This document shows, piece after piece, positions 27,041 to 36,625 of a DNA stretch of 64,000 nt. This stretch comes from Pseudalgibacter ostreae (GTDB lineage: Bacteria; Bacteroidota; Bacteroidia; Flavobacteriales; Flavobacteriaceae): NCBI RefSeq assembly GCF_042427585.1, contig NZ_JBHMFC010000016.1, positions 112,156 to 176,155 of the forward strand, in the 5' to 3' direction. The notes beneath the pieces are model-generated. The model did no database searches, was not told the origin of the DNA, and saw only the letters and a list, made by a program, of their open reading frames with translations. Each line of letters opens with the position of its first letter. Position 1 is the stretch's first letter. Position numbers and translations under genes: made by a program.

Positions 27041-27961
27041 CTATTTTAAAAAATCAATATTCCGCTTTAAGCCAGAAAATTTTGTTCGTTTAACTGCCGA
27101 TTTTTGAAATACTTTCTTAAACGTATCTTCAGTAATTTCTTCCCAATCTTTTTTAGATAATGATAACAATTCTGGGTGTGGATTAAATAAAGGTTCCCGA
27201 TGGGATTTTGAAAACCGGTTCCATGGGCAAACGTCTTGGCAAACGTCGCATCCAAACATCCAATCGTCCATTTTCCCTTTAAACTCTGACGGAATGTTGT
27301 CTTTTAACTCAATCGTCAGATAAGAAATACATTTATTGGCATCTACCACATAAGGTTCTGTTATGGCTTGTGTTGGACAAGCATCAATACAAGCTGTACA
27401 CGTGCCACAATGATCTGTGGTAATGGAGTCGTATTCTAAATCTAAATCTATTATCAATTCTGCTATAAAATAAAACGACCCTGTTTGTTGCGTTAACAAC
27501 AACGTGTGTTTCCCTACCCATCCCAAACCTGATTTCGCAGCCCAAGCTTTATCTAAAACAGGTGCTGAATCTACGAACGCCCGCCCGCTTACTTCGCCAA
27601 TTTCATCCTGAATAACGTTTAAAAGTGATTTAAGTTTGTCTTTGATGATAAAGTGATAATCGGTACCATAAGCATATTTGGATATTTTAAAAGTGTTTTC
27701 AGATTGAGTCTCTTCTGGATAATAATTAAATAATAAAGACACAACACTTTTTGAGTCTTCAACAAGCTTAGTAGGATCTAAACGCTTATCAAAATGATTT
27801 TCCATGTATTGCATTTGGCCATTTCTATTTCCCTTTAGCCACTTTTCCAATCGTGGGGCCTCTTCTTCTAAAAAACCTGCTTTACTTATACCACAGGATA
27901 AAAAACCAAGACGTTTTGCTTCGGTTTTAATAAGGCTCGTATATACTTGCTTTTTATTCAT
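27041..27961 (-). CDS. queG: Epoxyqueuosine reductase
   Basis: 306 residues. Two ferredoxin-type clusters: CGTCTACIDACPTQAI with a downstream cysteine, and CDVCQDVCPWNRF. The conserved VDSAPVLDKAWAAKSGLGWVGKHT contains the catalytic aspartate region. QueG is a cobalamin-dependent iron-sulfur enzyme that reduces epoxyqueuosine to queuosine in the anticodon of certain tRNAs. Slightly shorter than the E. coli protein (379 residues), lacking its C-terminal HEAT-like extension, as is usual in Bacteroidota. It follows ruvB by 40 bases on the same strand and is probably cotranscribed. Confidence 0.93.
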   Translation of the reverse strand: MNKKQVYTSLIKTEAKRLGFLSCGISKAGFLEEEAPRLEKWLKGNRNGQMQYMENHFDKRLDPTKLVEDSKSVVSLLFNYYPEETQSENTFKISKYAYGTDYHFIIKDKLKSLLNVIQDEIGEVSGRAFVDSAPVLDKAWAAKSGLGWVGKHTLLLTQQTGSFYFIAELIIDLDLEYDSITTDHCGTCTACIDACPTQAITEPYVVDANKCISYLTIELKDNIPSEFKGKMDDWMFGCDVCQDVCPWNRFSKSHREPLFNPHPELLSLSKKDWEEITEDTFKKVFQKSAVKRTKFSGLKRNIDFLK

Positions 27962-28001
27962 GTATTAGAAATTCACAAAACACCATTAACAAGAGACTGC
28001 C

Positions 28002-29024
28002 TTAAAACAACCCGCCTTGAACAGCACCTTTAATTCTTCCTAAATGTTTATAGGCAAGTTCTGTAACCTCACGACCACGGGGGGTTCGCATAATAAACCC
28101 TTGTTGGATTAAAAAAGGTTCGTAAACCTCTTCAATCGTTTCGGTGCTTTCACTTACAGCTGTAGCAATCGTTGAAATACCAACAGGACCACCTTTAAAT
28201 TTCTCGATAATGGTAGTCAAAATCTTGTTATCCATCTCATCTAAACCATGTGCATCAACATTTAAAGCGCCCAAGCCAAATTTAGCAATCGTAATATCTA
28301 TAGAGCCATTACCTTTTATTTGGGCAAAATCTCGAACCCGTCGTAATAATGCATTGGCAATTCTAGGAGTACCACGACTACGCCCAGCAATTTCTATAGC
28401 GGCTTCCATAGATATAGGTACATTTAAAATTGTAGCACTACGTTGCACAATGGTAGTTAACAGATCGGTGTTATAATATTGCAACCTACTTTGAATACCA
28501 AAACGAGCGCGCATAGGTGCCGTTAACAACCCAGAACGCGTCGTAGCACCTACTAGGGTAAACGGGTTTAAATTAATTTGAACAGAGCGTGCATTAGGTC
28601 CTGATTCGATCATAATATCTATTTTATAATCTTCCATAGCAGAGTACAGGTATTCTTCTACAATAGGACTCAACCGATGGATTTCATCTATAAACAACAC
28701 ATCACGCTCATCTAAGTTAGTAAGCAACCCTGCTAAATCTCCAGGCTTATCCAGAACGGGGCCTGAAGTCACCTTAATACCAACATTTAATTCGTTAGCA
28801 AGAATATTTGCTAGGGTTGTTTTTCCTAAACCGGGAGGACCATGAAACAAGGTGTGGTCTAAAGCCTCTCCTCGTAGATTAGCAGCCTGAACAAAAATTT
28901 GAAGATTTTCCAAAACCTGATCTTGCCCTGTAAAATCATCAAAAGTTAAAGGTCTTAATTTTTTTTCAACATCCAATTCTTCTGGAGAAAGGTGGTCGTT
29001 AGATGGATCTAGGTTCTCATTCAT
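28002..29024 (-). CDS. ruvB: Holliday junction branch migration helicase RuvB
   Basis: 340 residues. AAA+ ATPase with Walker A GPPGLGKTT (about 62-70), Walker B VLFIDEIHRLS, sensor 1 LVGATTRSG, arginine finger region APMRARFGI and a C-terminal winged helix (EPFLIQQGFIMRTPRGR). With RuvA it drives branch migration of Holliday junctions. An exact -7 box lies only 5 bases upstream of the ATG, implying a leaderless or nearly leaderless message. Confidence 0.97.
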   Translation of the reverse strand: MNENLDPSNDHLSPEELDVEKKLRPLTFDDFTGQDQVLENLQIFVQAANLRGEALDHTLFHGPPGLGKTTLANILANELNVGIKVTSGPVLDKPGDLAGLLTNLDERDVLFIDEIHRLSPIVEEYLYSAMEDYKIDIMIESGPNARSVQINLNPFTLVGATTRSGLLTAPMRARFGIQSRLQYYNTDLLTTIVQRSATILNVPISMEAAIEIAGRSRGTPRIANALLRRVRDFAQIKGNGSIDITIAKFGLGALNVDAHGLDEMDNKILTTIIEKFKGGPVGISTIATAVSESTETIEEVYEPFLIQQGFIMRTPRGREVTELAYKHLGRIKGAVQGGLF

Positions 29025-29028
29025 AAAA

Positions 29029-29036
29029 CAAAGATA
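29029..29036 (-). promoter_or_regulatory. -7 promoter box abutting the ruvB start
   Basis: Minus strand TATCTTTG, exact TAnnTTTG. A TTTG lies 23 bases further upstream (29060-29063), longer than the usual 19. With the usual distance from the -7 box to +1, transcription would begin at or within a base or two of the A of the ruvB ATG. Confidence 0.6.
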
Positions 29037-29380
29037 ACAGAAATAAAATTCCTAACTCACAAATCTTTTTTCACACTACAACAACGCTTGCTTTAAAACA
29101 CTTAAAACTAAAAAAAATGAGGATTTCGAGAATTACAAGGTGATATAATCTCACGCTATGCAATGTTGTAAGTTTTATTTAATAATACGCTTTATAACTA
29201 AAAAGGGTTCATGTAATAGATGCACGAGACTTACAAACCATTTGTTTTTAAAGCATGCCCTTTTAAATTCCTTTATGCTGATATGCAGAACATAGGAAAT
29301 TAAAAACTCGACATAAACGAAACGGGGTTCCTGTAGGAAAGGCCGTTGCTTGGCATAATTTAAAAATTTTCAAAAAACAA
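29037..29380. other. Intergenic region between ctaD and ruvB
   Basis: About 340 bases without a gene. Only the ruvB promoter at its right edge and the ctaD terminator at its left edge were recognised. No open frame over 30 codons with a start, no repeats, no RNA gene was seen. Confidence 0.5.
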
Positions 29381-29408
29381 AAACCCCTATCTTAAAAAAT
29401 AGGGGTTT
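29381..29408 (-). terminator. Rho-independent terminator of the act-cta operon
   Basis: Perfect 10-base stem AAACCCCTAT (29381-29390) with its complement (29399-29408), 8-base loop, followed on the minus strand by TTGTTTTTTG. It lies 24 bases after the ctaD stop. Confidence 0.9.
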
Positions 29409-29432
29409 AAAGTATATAAATTTATGATAAAC

Positions 29433-31226
29433 TTAATGCTGAAGTTCCTCTTCCCCTTCTTTTAAGGGAATATTTTGAGGTACGAAATCAACATCATGTC
29501 CTGGTTTGCTATAATCATAAGCCCAACGGTATACATGAGGAATTGCCCCTGGCCAGTTACCATGTATATGTTTAACAGGTGCAGTCCATTCTAAAGTAGT
29601 CGATTTCCAAGGATTTTGAACAGCTTTTTTACCGTAAAAAATACTAACAAAGAAATTGTATAAATAAACGATTTGAACAATACCTCCTATTAAGGCAAAT
29701 ATTGTAATCACCACATTTACGTTTGCTAAATCATCAAATAGAGGGAAGCTACTATTACTATAATAGCGACGTGGTAATCCTGCCATACCTATAAAGTGCA
29801 TTGGAAAAAACACTCCATAAGCACAAACTGCGGTAATCCAAAAGTGGATATAACCTAAATTTTTATTAAGCATACGTCCAAACATTTTTGGATACCAATG
29901 GTAAATTCCGGCAAACATTCCATATAGAGCAGAAATACCCATTACCAAATGGAAATGTGCTACCACAAAGTAAGTATCATGTACATTAATATCTAAAGCA
30001 CTATCCCCAAGAATAATACCTGTTAATCCTCCTGAAATGAATGTTGAAACAAAACCAATTGAGAATAACATCGCTGGGTTCATTTGAATATTCCCCTTCC
30101 AAATAGTAGTTATCCAGTTAAACGCCTTTACAGCAGATGGAATTGCAATCAATAACGTAGTAAAGGTAAAAACACTACCTAAAAAAGGATTCATTCCCGA
30201 CACGAACATATGGTGTCCCCACACGATTGTAGAAAGAAATGCAATCGCTAAAATAGAAGCAATCATGGCACGATACCCAAATATAGGTTTTCGCGAATTG
30301 GAAGCCATTATTTCCGACACAATACCCATTGCAGGCAAGATTACGATATATACTTCAGGATGACCCAAGAACCAAAATAAGTGTTCGAACAATACGGGAG
30401 ACCCCCCTTGGTAATGCAATACTTCACCTTGAATAAAGATATCTGACAAGAAGAATGATGTACCAAAACTTCTATCCATAATTAATAACAAGGCGGCAGA
30501 AAGTAAAACAGGGAAAGAAACAACGCCAATAATAGCGGTTACAAAAAACGCCCAGATAGTTAAAGGAAGTCGTGTCATAGACATGCCTTTTGTACGCATG
30601 TTGATAACAGTAACAATGTAATTAAGAGATCCCATTAAAGAAGAGGCGATAAAGATAGCCATAGAAATTAACCATAACGTCATTCCCATTCCAGAACCTC
30701 CTTGAGCCATTGGTAGGGCACTTAAAGGTGGATAAATAGTCCAACCGGCAGCTGCAGGCCCTGCTTCAACAAATAGTGAAAACACCATAATGATACTGGA
30801 TAAGAAGAACAACCAATAGGATATCATATTCAAAAACCCAGAAGCCATGTCGCGTGCTCCAATTTGCAATGGAATTAATAGATTACTAAAGGTTCCACTT
30901 AAACCAGCCGTTAAAACAAAAAAGACCATAATAGTACCGTGGATGGTAACTAATGCCAAATAAACATCTGCATCCATTACGCCTCCTGGAGCCCATTTTC
31001 CTAACAATGCTTCGAACAATACATTAGGTTCTTCCGGCCATGCAATCTGTATACGGAACATCATAGACATTAAAACCCCAATAATCCCCATGATAGTACC
31101 TGTTATGAGGTACTGCTTAGCAATCATCTTGTGATCTTGACTAAATATGTATTTAGTTATAAAGGTTTCTTTATGATGATGCACCTGGTCGTCTTCGTGA
31201 GTGTGAGTATCTGCGTGTGCTGACAT
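29433..31226 (-). CDS. ctaD: Cytochrome c oxidase subunit I
   Basis: 597 residues with about 12 helices. The heme-copper ligands are present: the CuB histidine and cross-linked tyrosine in FWFLGHPEVYIVILP, the two further CuB histidines in VWGHHMFVSG, and the heme ligands in HDTYFVVAHFHLVMG. It reduces oxygen to water and pumps protons across the inner membrane. The N-terminus is histidine-rich (HADTHTHEDDQVHHHKE). Last gene of the actABCDEF-ctaCD operon, 27 bases after ctaC and closed by a strong terminator. Confidence 0.97.
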   Translation of the reverse strand: MSAHADTHTHEDDQVHHHKETFITKYIFSQDHKMIAKQYLITGTIMGIIGVLMSMMFRIQIAWPEEPNVLFEALLGKWAPGGVMDADVYLALVTIHGTIMVFFVLTAGLSGTFSNLLIPLQIGARDMASGFLNMISYWLFFLSSIIMVFSLFVEAGPAAAGWTIYPPLSALPMAQGGSGMGMTLWLISMAIFIASSLMGSLNYIVTVINMRTKGMSMTRLPLTIWAFFVTAIIGVVSFPVLLSAALLLIMDRSFGTSFFLSDIFIQGEVLHYQGGSPVLFEHLFWFLGHPEVYIVILPAMGIVSEIMASNSRKPIFGYRAMIASILAIAFLSTIVWGHHMFVSGMNPFLGSVFTFTTLLIAIPSAVKAFNWITTIWKGNIQMNPAMLFSIGFVSTFISGGLTGIILGDSALDINVHDTYFVVAHFHLVMGISALYGMFAGIYHWYPKMFGRMLNKNLGYIHFWITAVCAYGVFFPMHFIGMAGLPRRYYSNSSFPLFDDLANVNVVITIFALIGGIVQIVYLYNFFVSIFYGKKAVQNPWKSTTLEWTAPVKHIHGNWPGAIPHVYRWAYDYSKPGHDVDFVPQNIPLKEGEEELQH

Positions 31227-31253
31227 AATCTTATTTCGTATTTATCTTTTTTA

Positions 31254-32321
31254 TTAATTAATTAGAGAGTCTTTGAATTCCTTTTGTTCTTTCATCCAAG
31301 CATCATATTCTTCTTGACTTTCTACAATAATTTTCATTTGCATATTGTAATGGGAAGTCCCGCAAATCTTATTACATAACAAAAGGTAATCAAACTCGTA
31401 AGGCTCTAGCGGATCTTCGCCTTTTGCCACTAAATCTTTACTGTTTTCAACTCTAATCTCATTGATATTAGCTACTTTTTTAATCATTTCAGGGGTAAGG
31501 CGCATATCGGCAGTGGTTACTGTTGGTGTAAAACCAAATTGAGTAATCATACCTGGAACACAATTCATTTGTGCCCTAAAATGAGGCATATAAGCAGAGT
31601 GCAACACATCTTGAGAACGTATTTTAAACAAAACAGGTCTGCCTACGGGTAAATGCAACTCAGATGTAATAACATCATCCTGTGCATTTGGATCTGCTTC
31701 ATCTAAACCTAATATATTAGCGCGATCAATATCGATTAGGCGCACATTCGCTTTTCCTAAGGTGTTGTCATTTCCACCATATCTAGCTTTCCAGTTAAAC
31801 TGTTGTGCATATAGCTCTACTATTAATGGGTCGTCGCTTTCATCAACACCCATGATATTAATCCATGTGTTCAACCCATAAATAACCAAACCAGCTAAAA
31901 CGATTACTGGTATAATAGTCCAAATGGCTTCGAGCTTATTGTTATCTGCGTAAAACAAAGCCTTTTTACCCTTTTCTCCTTTGTATTTATAAGCAAAATA
32001 ATGTAATAAGAATTGAGTAATGGTTTGTACAAAGAATATGACAATCATAGAGACAATCATCAAATTATCAATTGTAGAACCATGTTCTGAAGCAGCGTTT
32101 GACATTAATGGTAAATCGCCCCACTTAGCAAAAGAATAAATGGTGAGTATATAAATGAATGCTAAAAAAGCAATCATTAAATACGCATTCACTTTGTTAT
32201 CCTTATCTGTGGCGATTTGAGAATTTTCATTTTTAGCTTGTGCCAAATCAAAAATCTTCACCATTTGCCAAATGGCAACTAGAATAAATACTAAAACTAT
32301 AATTGTTAATAAAGCAGTCAT
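31254..32321 (-). CDS. ctaC: Cytochrome c oxidase subunit II
   Basis: 355 residues. The CuA site is complete: the histidine in HSAYMPHFRAQMN and CNKICGTSHYNM with both cysteines, glutamine/isoleucine backbone ligand, histidine and methionine. There are four N-terminal hydrophobic helices in place of the usual two, an arrangement common in flavobacterial subunit II. CuA takes electrons from a cytochrome c domain, here probably ActE or ActA directly. No c-type heme motif is fused to it. Cotranscribed between actF and ctaD. Confidence 0.96.
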   Translation of the reverse strand: MTALLTIIVLVFILVAIWQMVKIFDLAQAKNENSQIATDKDNKVNAYLMIAFLAFIYILTIYSFAKWGDLPLMSNAASEHGSTIDNLMIVSMIVIFFVQTITQFLLHYFAYKYKGEKGKKALFYADNNKLEAIWTIIPVIVLAGLVIYGLNTWINIMGVDESDDPLIVELYAQQFNWKARYGGNDNTLGKANVRLIDIDRANILGLDEADPNAQDDVITSELHLPVGRPVLFKIRSQDVLHSAYMPHFRAQMNCVPGMITQFGFTPTVTTADMRLTPEMIKKVANINEIRVENSKDLVAKGEDPLEPYEFDYLLLCNKICGTSHYNMQMKIIVESQEEYDAWMKEQKEFKDSLIN

Positions 32322-32351
32322 TGGTATCGTTCGTCTTTATTTATATCTTGA

Positions 32352-33680
32352 TTAATAATGGAATTCTTCACTTTCTTTTCTAAAAGGATAACCTTTTACA
32401 AGTAATGGAGCTTTTGTTAAAGCTGTAAACACGACAAATATGAATAAACCTAGAAAAAGTAATATGGAACTAATTTCAGGCACACCAATAAACCATCTAT
32501 CTCCTACGGTTGCTGGCATAATCATCACAAATACATCTAAATAATGCCCAAATAATATAATGATTCCAGACATGACAACAAACCAAGACATACGTTTGTA
32601 TTCTGCATTCATTAATAATAACAATGGAAACACGAAATTAAGTACGACCATTCCTAAAAACGGCAATTGATAATCGTTAAAACGTGCTATAAAATAAGTC
32701 ACTTCTTCAGGAATATTGGAATACCAAATAAGCATAAATTGAGAAAACCATAAGTAAGTCCAGAAAATACTAAATGCAAACATGTACTTAGCTACATCAT
32801 GCAAATGATTTTCATTTACAAACTCTAAAACTCCTTTTGTTTTGAGATATATTGTAACTAGAGCAATAACAGTAATCCCGCTTACAAACATACTAGAGAA
32901 CACATACCATCCGAATAAGGTTGAAAACCAGTGTGGATCCACACTCATAATCCAGTCCCAAGACATAACAGACTCTGTATAGATAAAGAACACTAAAAAC
33001 GCAGCAGCAATTCGAAATGATTTTTTAAAGTTACTTCTGTCTTCGGCTGTATCTTGTGCGATAGAAAATTTACGGGCAAAATGACGATATAAGCTCCATC
33101 CTGCAATAAATATTAAGCCACGTATAATAAAACCAGGCAAGTTTAACCATCCTGATTTACCTTCAATTAATTTATCATGGGCAACCACATCTGGGTCCAT
33201 CCAGATAAATAAATTATAATGTCCTATTGTACCAGAAGCCGCAGCTATAAGCAAAACGATAAGAGCCCCAGGCAATACGTATGCAGTAATGCCTTCCATA
33301 ACTCTAAATAACACAGGAGACCATCCCGCTTGTGATGCTATTTGAATAGCATAAAATGCTAATACACCTAAAGCAATCATCATAAAGAAAAATGCAGCTA
33401 CATATAATGCAGACCAAGGTCTATTGGCTATTTGGTGTTGTACATGTTCCACGTGTTCTTTATGAGCATCAATCTTGGATTCTCCAGGTTGGTGGTCTTG
33501 AGAGGAAAGAGCATGTGCTGTTTCTTCATCATGACTATCATGTTGAGATTCTTCTGCAAGTAAGTGTTCAACTTCTTCAAAAGATTTATGAGATGTTATA
33601 AAACCATAACCAACACCTAACAATCCTAAAACCATTAGAATGATAGAAAATGTTTTTAATTTATTTGAAAATGTATACAT
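32352..33680 (-). CDS. actF: Alternative complex III subunit ActF (membrane subunit 2)
   Basis: 442 residues with about ten helices, homologous in plan to ActC/NrfD-type membrane subunits. Conserved blocks: RPWSALYVAAFFFMMIALGVLAF, MSWDWIMSVDPHWFSTLFGWYVF and WFSQFMLIWYSNIPEEVTYF. Between the first two helices, residues about 30-85, is an insert rich in histidine and glutamate (over ten histidines). ActF lies in the membrane arm of the quinol:cytochrome c oxidoreductase. Spacing of 27-30 bases to its neighbours places it within one operon. Confidence 0.92.
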   Translation of the reverse strand: MYTFSNKLKTFSIILMVLGLLGVGYGFITSHKSFEEVEHLLAEESQHDSHDEETAHALSSQDHQPGESKIDAHKEHVEHVQHQIANRPWSALYVAAFFFMMIALGVLAFYAIQIASQAGWSPVLFRVMEGITAYVLPGALIVLLIAAASGTIGHYNLFIWMDPDVVAHDKLIEGKSGWLNLPGFIIRGLIFIAGWSLYRHFARKFSIAQDTAEDRSNFKKSFRIAAAFLVFFIYTESVMSWDWIMSVDPHWFSTLFGWYVFSSMFVSGITVIALVTIYLKTKGVLEFVNENHLHDVAKYMFAFSIFWTYLWFSQFMLIWYSNIPEEVTYFIARFNDYQLPFLGMVVLNFVFPLLLLMNAEYKRMSWFVVMSGIIILFGHYLDVFVMIMPATVGDRWFIGVPEISSILLFLGLFIFVVFTALTKAPLLVKGYPFRKESEEFHY

Positions 33681-33707
33681 ATCTATATAATCTTATCAAT
33701 CTTACTT

Positions 33708-34253
33708 TTATAAATCTGCTTTCAACTTTAACACATAGGCAATGACTTGCCAGCGTTCTTCTTCATTTAACTGATTTGCATAAGAGCCCATCGCGTTTTT
33801 GCCGTAGTAAATAGTGTGATATATACTTCCAGCAGTAATAGCTCTACCTGCATCATCAAAACTTGGTATGCCAAGTATTTTTTCACGTTTCACAAGGTTT
33901 CCTTGTCCGTCACCTTTACCTCCATGACAAATACCACAATAAATATCATACAGCTCCTTTCCCCTAACAAGGTTTACTTGCGTAGAATCTAAAGGGCTGG
34001 TTACATTTGTTTTAGCTAAATTGAAATCTTCTGTAGAGTTTTCATAATCAAAAGGAACAAATCCTCTTGCCACCGACCCTTCTGCTGGCAACTGGGCTGC
34101 AACCCCATCTGGAAAAGGCGCTTCACTGTACGTTTCATACCCTACAGATTCATACATATCGGGCATGAACTGATAGTTAGGTGCTGTACTCTTATTACAA
34201 GATACAGTTACTAAAACGACTGCTATTACTAATATTTTAAATAAGCTTTTCAT
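33708..34253 (-). CDS. actE: Alternative complex III monoheme cytochrome c lipoprotein ActE
   Basis: 181 residues from the ATG at 34253, which gives a lipoprotein signal MKSLFKILVIAVVLVTVSC with the lipid-modified cysteine; the open frame runs 31 codons further upstream but that would bury the signal and overlap actD. One heme motif, YCGICHGGKG, with a later methionine ligand in NAMGSYANQL. ActE accepts electrons from the multiheme ActA and passes them to the oxidase. The fold is a single class I cytochrome c domain. Confidence 0.92.
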   Translation of the reverse strand: MKSLFKILVIAVVLVTVSCNKSTAPNYQFMPDMYESVGYETYSEAPFPDGVAAQLPAEGSVARGFVPFDYENSTEDFNLAKTNVTSPLDSTQVNLVRGKELYDIYCGICHGGKGDGQGNLVKREKILGIPSFDDAGRAITAGSIYHTIYYGKNAMGSYANQLNEEERWQVIAYVLKLKADL

Positions 34254-34329
34254 TTGTCGATTTCTATTGTCTTTATTTATAAAAGATAATGTGTAAAGTA
34301 TTAAAAAACACCTCTTTATTATCCTTTTC

Positions 34330-34860
34330 TTAATCTGTTTTATCAATTACATTAATCTCAACTGCTCCAGTATCTTTAAGCAAGTTTTCTAATTCGTCAC
34401 CATTGCCTTGAACAGCTAATTCCATTAAAAAATGATCATCAGTTGTGCGAGGGTCTGGATTTTCAGCATTTTTAAAAGGCCACATTCGACTACGTAGATA
34501 AAACGTAATAACCATTAAATGCGCTGAAAAAAACACGGTTAATTCAAACATAATAGGTACGAAGGCAGGCATGTTTTCTATATAACTAAAACTGGGCTTC
34601 CCTCCGATATCTTGAGGCCAATCATCGATCATAATATAATTCATCATTACAACAGCCACAGCTAAGCCTAATAAACCATAAATAAAAGCTGTAATTGCAA
34701 GACGTGTTGGCGCTAATCCCATTGCTTTGTCTAGTCCGTGGACAGGAAATGGTGTATATATTTCTTCAATGTGATAGCGTTCTGCCCTAACTTTTTTAAC
34801 AGCAGACATTAATACATCATCGTCTGTATAAATAGCGTGAATAACTTTTGAAGTTTCCAT
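34330..34860 (-). CDS. actD: Alternative complex III subunit ActD (DUF3341)
   Basis: 176 residues: a soluble N-terminal domain (TDDDVLMSAVKKVRAERYHIEEIYTPFPVHGLDKAMGL), two helices (about 57-77 and 98-120), and a C-terminal soluble part (DHFLMELAVQGNGDELENLLKDTGA). This matches the DUF3341 family, the ActD subunit, which packs between the two large membrane subunits and has no cofactor. It starts 9 bases after the actC stop. Confidence 0.92.
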   Translation of the reverse strand: METSKVIHAIYTDDDVLMSAVKKVRAERYHIEEIYTPFPVHGLDKAMGLAPTRLAITAFIYGLLGLAVAVVMMNYIMIDDWPQDIGGKPSFSYIENMPAFVPIMFELTVFFSAHLMVITFYLRSRMWPFKNAENPDPRTTDDHFLMELAVQGNGDELENLLKDTGAVEINVIDKTD

Positions 34861-34869
34861 TGACTATGT

Positions 34870-36600
34870 TTAGTTTATTAATTTTTTAGCTTGTCCTGAC
34901 CAATCATCACGTTCTGCCCTTCCTGGGAAAGACCCTGTAATATCGTCTAACAAGTCGTATTCTCTTTTTGTCATCTTACTTACTTGCGCATAAGTATAAA
35001 TACCGATGCTATTAAGGAGTTGTTCCATTTTTGGACCAATACCATTAATAACCTGTAAATCATCAGGTGTTTGTAATGTGGGGTTAAATGTACCAACACC
35101 TTTCAATAAATTATCTAATTTTTCAGTATGATCTTGATGAGCTGCTTTAGCTGTAGCCGATTCTTCAATCTTAAAATTAGAAGTTCTTGCATCTGCGCCT
35201 GTACCAACTAAGCTTTTTCCAGACTCTCTTATTCTCTTATAGCTTTCACCCGAAGATTTTAAAATAGTTTTAACCTCGGCTTGGGCAATTACTGGAAATG
35301 TTCTAGCATATAATAAAAATAGCACAAAGAAGAACCCAATAGTTCCTACAAACGTTCCTATATCTACATATGTTGGAGAGAACATCGTCCATGAAGACGG
35401 CAAATAATCTCTATGTAATGAAGTTGCTATAATTACAAATCGCTCAAACCACATCCCTATATTTACGATAATAGATATAAAGAAAGAGAACATGATACTT
35501 GTTCTTAATTTTTTGAACCACATGAATTGTGGTGAAAAAACATTACAAATCATCATAGACCAATATGCCCACCAATAAGGACCAGTCGCTCTATTTAAGA
35601 AAGCATATTGTTCATATTCTACACCAGAGTACCATGCAATAAATAGTTCTGTAATATATGCTACACCAACAATAGAACCTGTTATCATGATAACAATGTT
35701 CATTAATTCGATATGTTGTACTGTAATATAATCTTCTAGGTTACACACCTTACGCATAATAATAAGTAGTGTATTCACCATAGCAAATCCTGAGAATACA
35801 GCCCCAGCAACAAAGTATGGTGGAAATATAGTGGTATGCCAACCAGGAATTACCGAGGTAGCAAAGTCAAACGATACAATAGTATGTACAGAAAGTACAA
35901 GAGGCGTTGCTAAACCAGCAAGTACCAAAGACACTTCTTCAAAACGTTGCCAATCTTTAGCACGCCCAGACCATCCAAAGCTTAATAAGGAATATATTTT
36001 TTTCTGAAAAGGTTTAATAGCTCTATCACGTAACATGGCGAAATCTGGTAATAAACCTGTCCACCAGAACACCAGGGATACCGATAAATATGTAGAAATA
36101 GCAAACACATCCCAAAGTAATGGTGAGTTAAAGTTTACCCACAACGATCCAAATTGATTTGGAATGGGTAATACCCAATAGCCCAACCAAGGTCGCCCCA
36201 TATGTATAAGCGGGAACAAACCAGCTTGAACAACCGCAAATATTGTCATGGCTTCCGCAGAACGGTTAATAGCCATTCGCCATTTTTGACGGAACAATAA
36301 GAGTACCGCAGAAATAAGTGTTCCTGCGTGGCCGATACCTACCCACCAAACAAAGTTAGTAATATCCCAGGCCCAACCAATAGTCTTGTTTAAACCCCAA
36401 GTTCCAATACCTGTTGATATGGTATAAATGATACATCCAACTCCCCAAAGGAAAGCTGCAAATGAAATACCAAAAACTATCCACCATTGTTTATTGGCTC
36501 TTCCTTCTACAGGCCTTGCAACATCCAGAGTTATATCATGGTATGATTTTTCGCCTGTAATTAAAGGTCTTCTAATAGGTGCTTCGTAATGAGACGCCAT
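34870..36600 (-). CDS. actC: Alternative complex III subunit ActC with C-terminal HhH domain
   Basis: 576 residues. Residues to about 440 are the NrfD/PsrC-type membrane subunit with about ten helices (WWVGIGHAGTLISAVLLLFRQKWR, FPLIHMGRPWLGYWVLP, SLHRDYLPSSW) that helps form the quinol site. After a linker rich in charged residues, residues about 510-576 (DDLQVINGIGPKMEQLLNSIG, GSFPGRAERDDWSGQAKKLIN) form a helix-hairpin-helix or NADH-quinone-oxidoreductase-E-like domain seen as a tail on several unrelated proteins. Its role on ActC is unknown. It starts 25 bases after actB. Confidence 0.92.
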   Translation of the reverse strand: MASHYEAPIRRPLITGEKSYHDITLDVARPVEGRANKQWWIVFGISFAAFLWGVGCIIYTISTGIGTWGLNKTIGWAWDITNFVWWVGIGHAGTLISAVLLLFRQKWRMAINRSAEAMTIFAVVQAGLFPLIHMGRPWLGYWVLPIPNQFGSLWVNFNSPLLWDVFAISTYLSVSLVFWWTGLLPDFAMLRDRAIKPFQKKIYSLLSFGWSGRAKDWQRFEEVSLVLAGLATPLVLSVHTIVSFDFATSVIPGWHTTIFPPYFVAGAVFSGFAMVNTLLIIMRKVCNLEDYITVQHIELMNIVIMITGSIVGVAYITELFIAWYSGVEYEQYAFLNRATGPYWWAYWSMMICNVFSPQFMWFKKLRTSIMFSFFISIIVNIGMWFERFVIIATSLHRDYLPSSWTMFSPTYVDIGTFVGTIGFFFVLFLLYARTFPVIAQAEVKTILKSSGESYKRIRESGKSLVGTGADARTSNFKIEESATAKAAHQDHTEKLDNLLKGVGTFNPTLQTPDDLQVINGIGPKMEQLLNSIGIYTYAQVSKMTKREYDLLDDITGSFPGRAERDDWSGQAKKLIN

Positions 36601-36625
36601 AATCCTTTTATAATTGTTAATTAAT

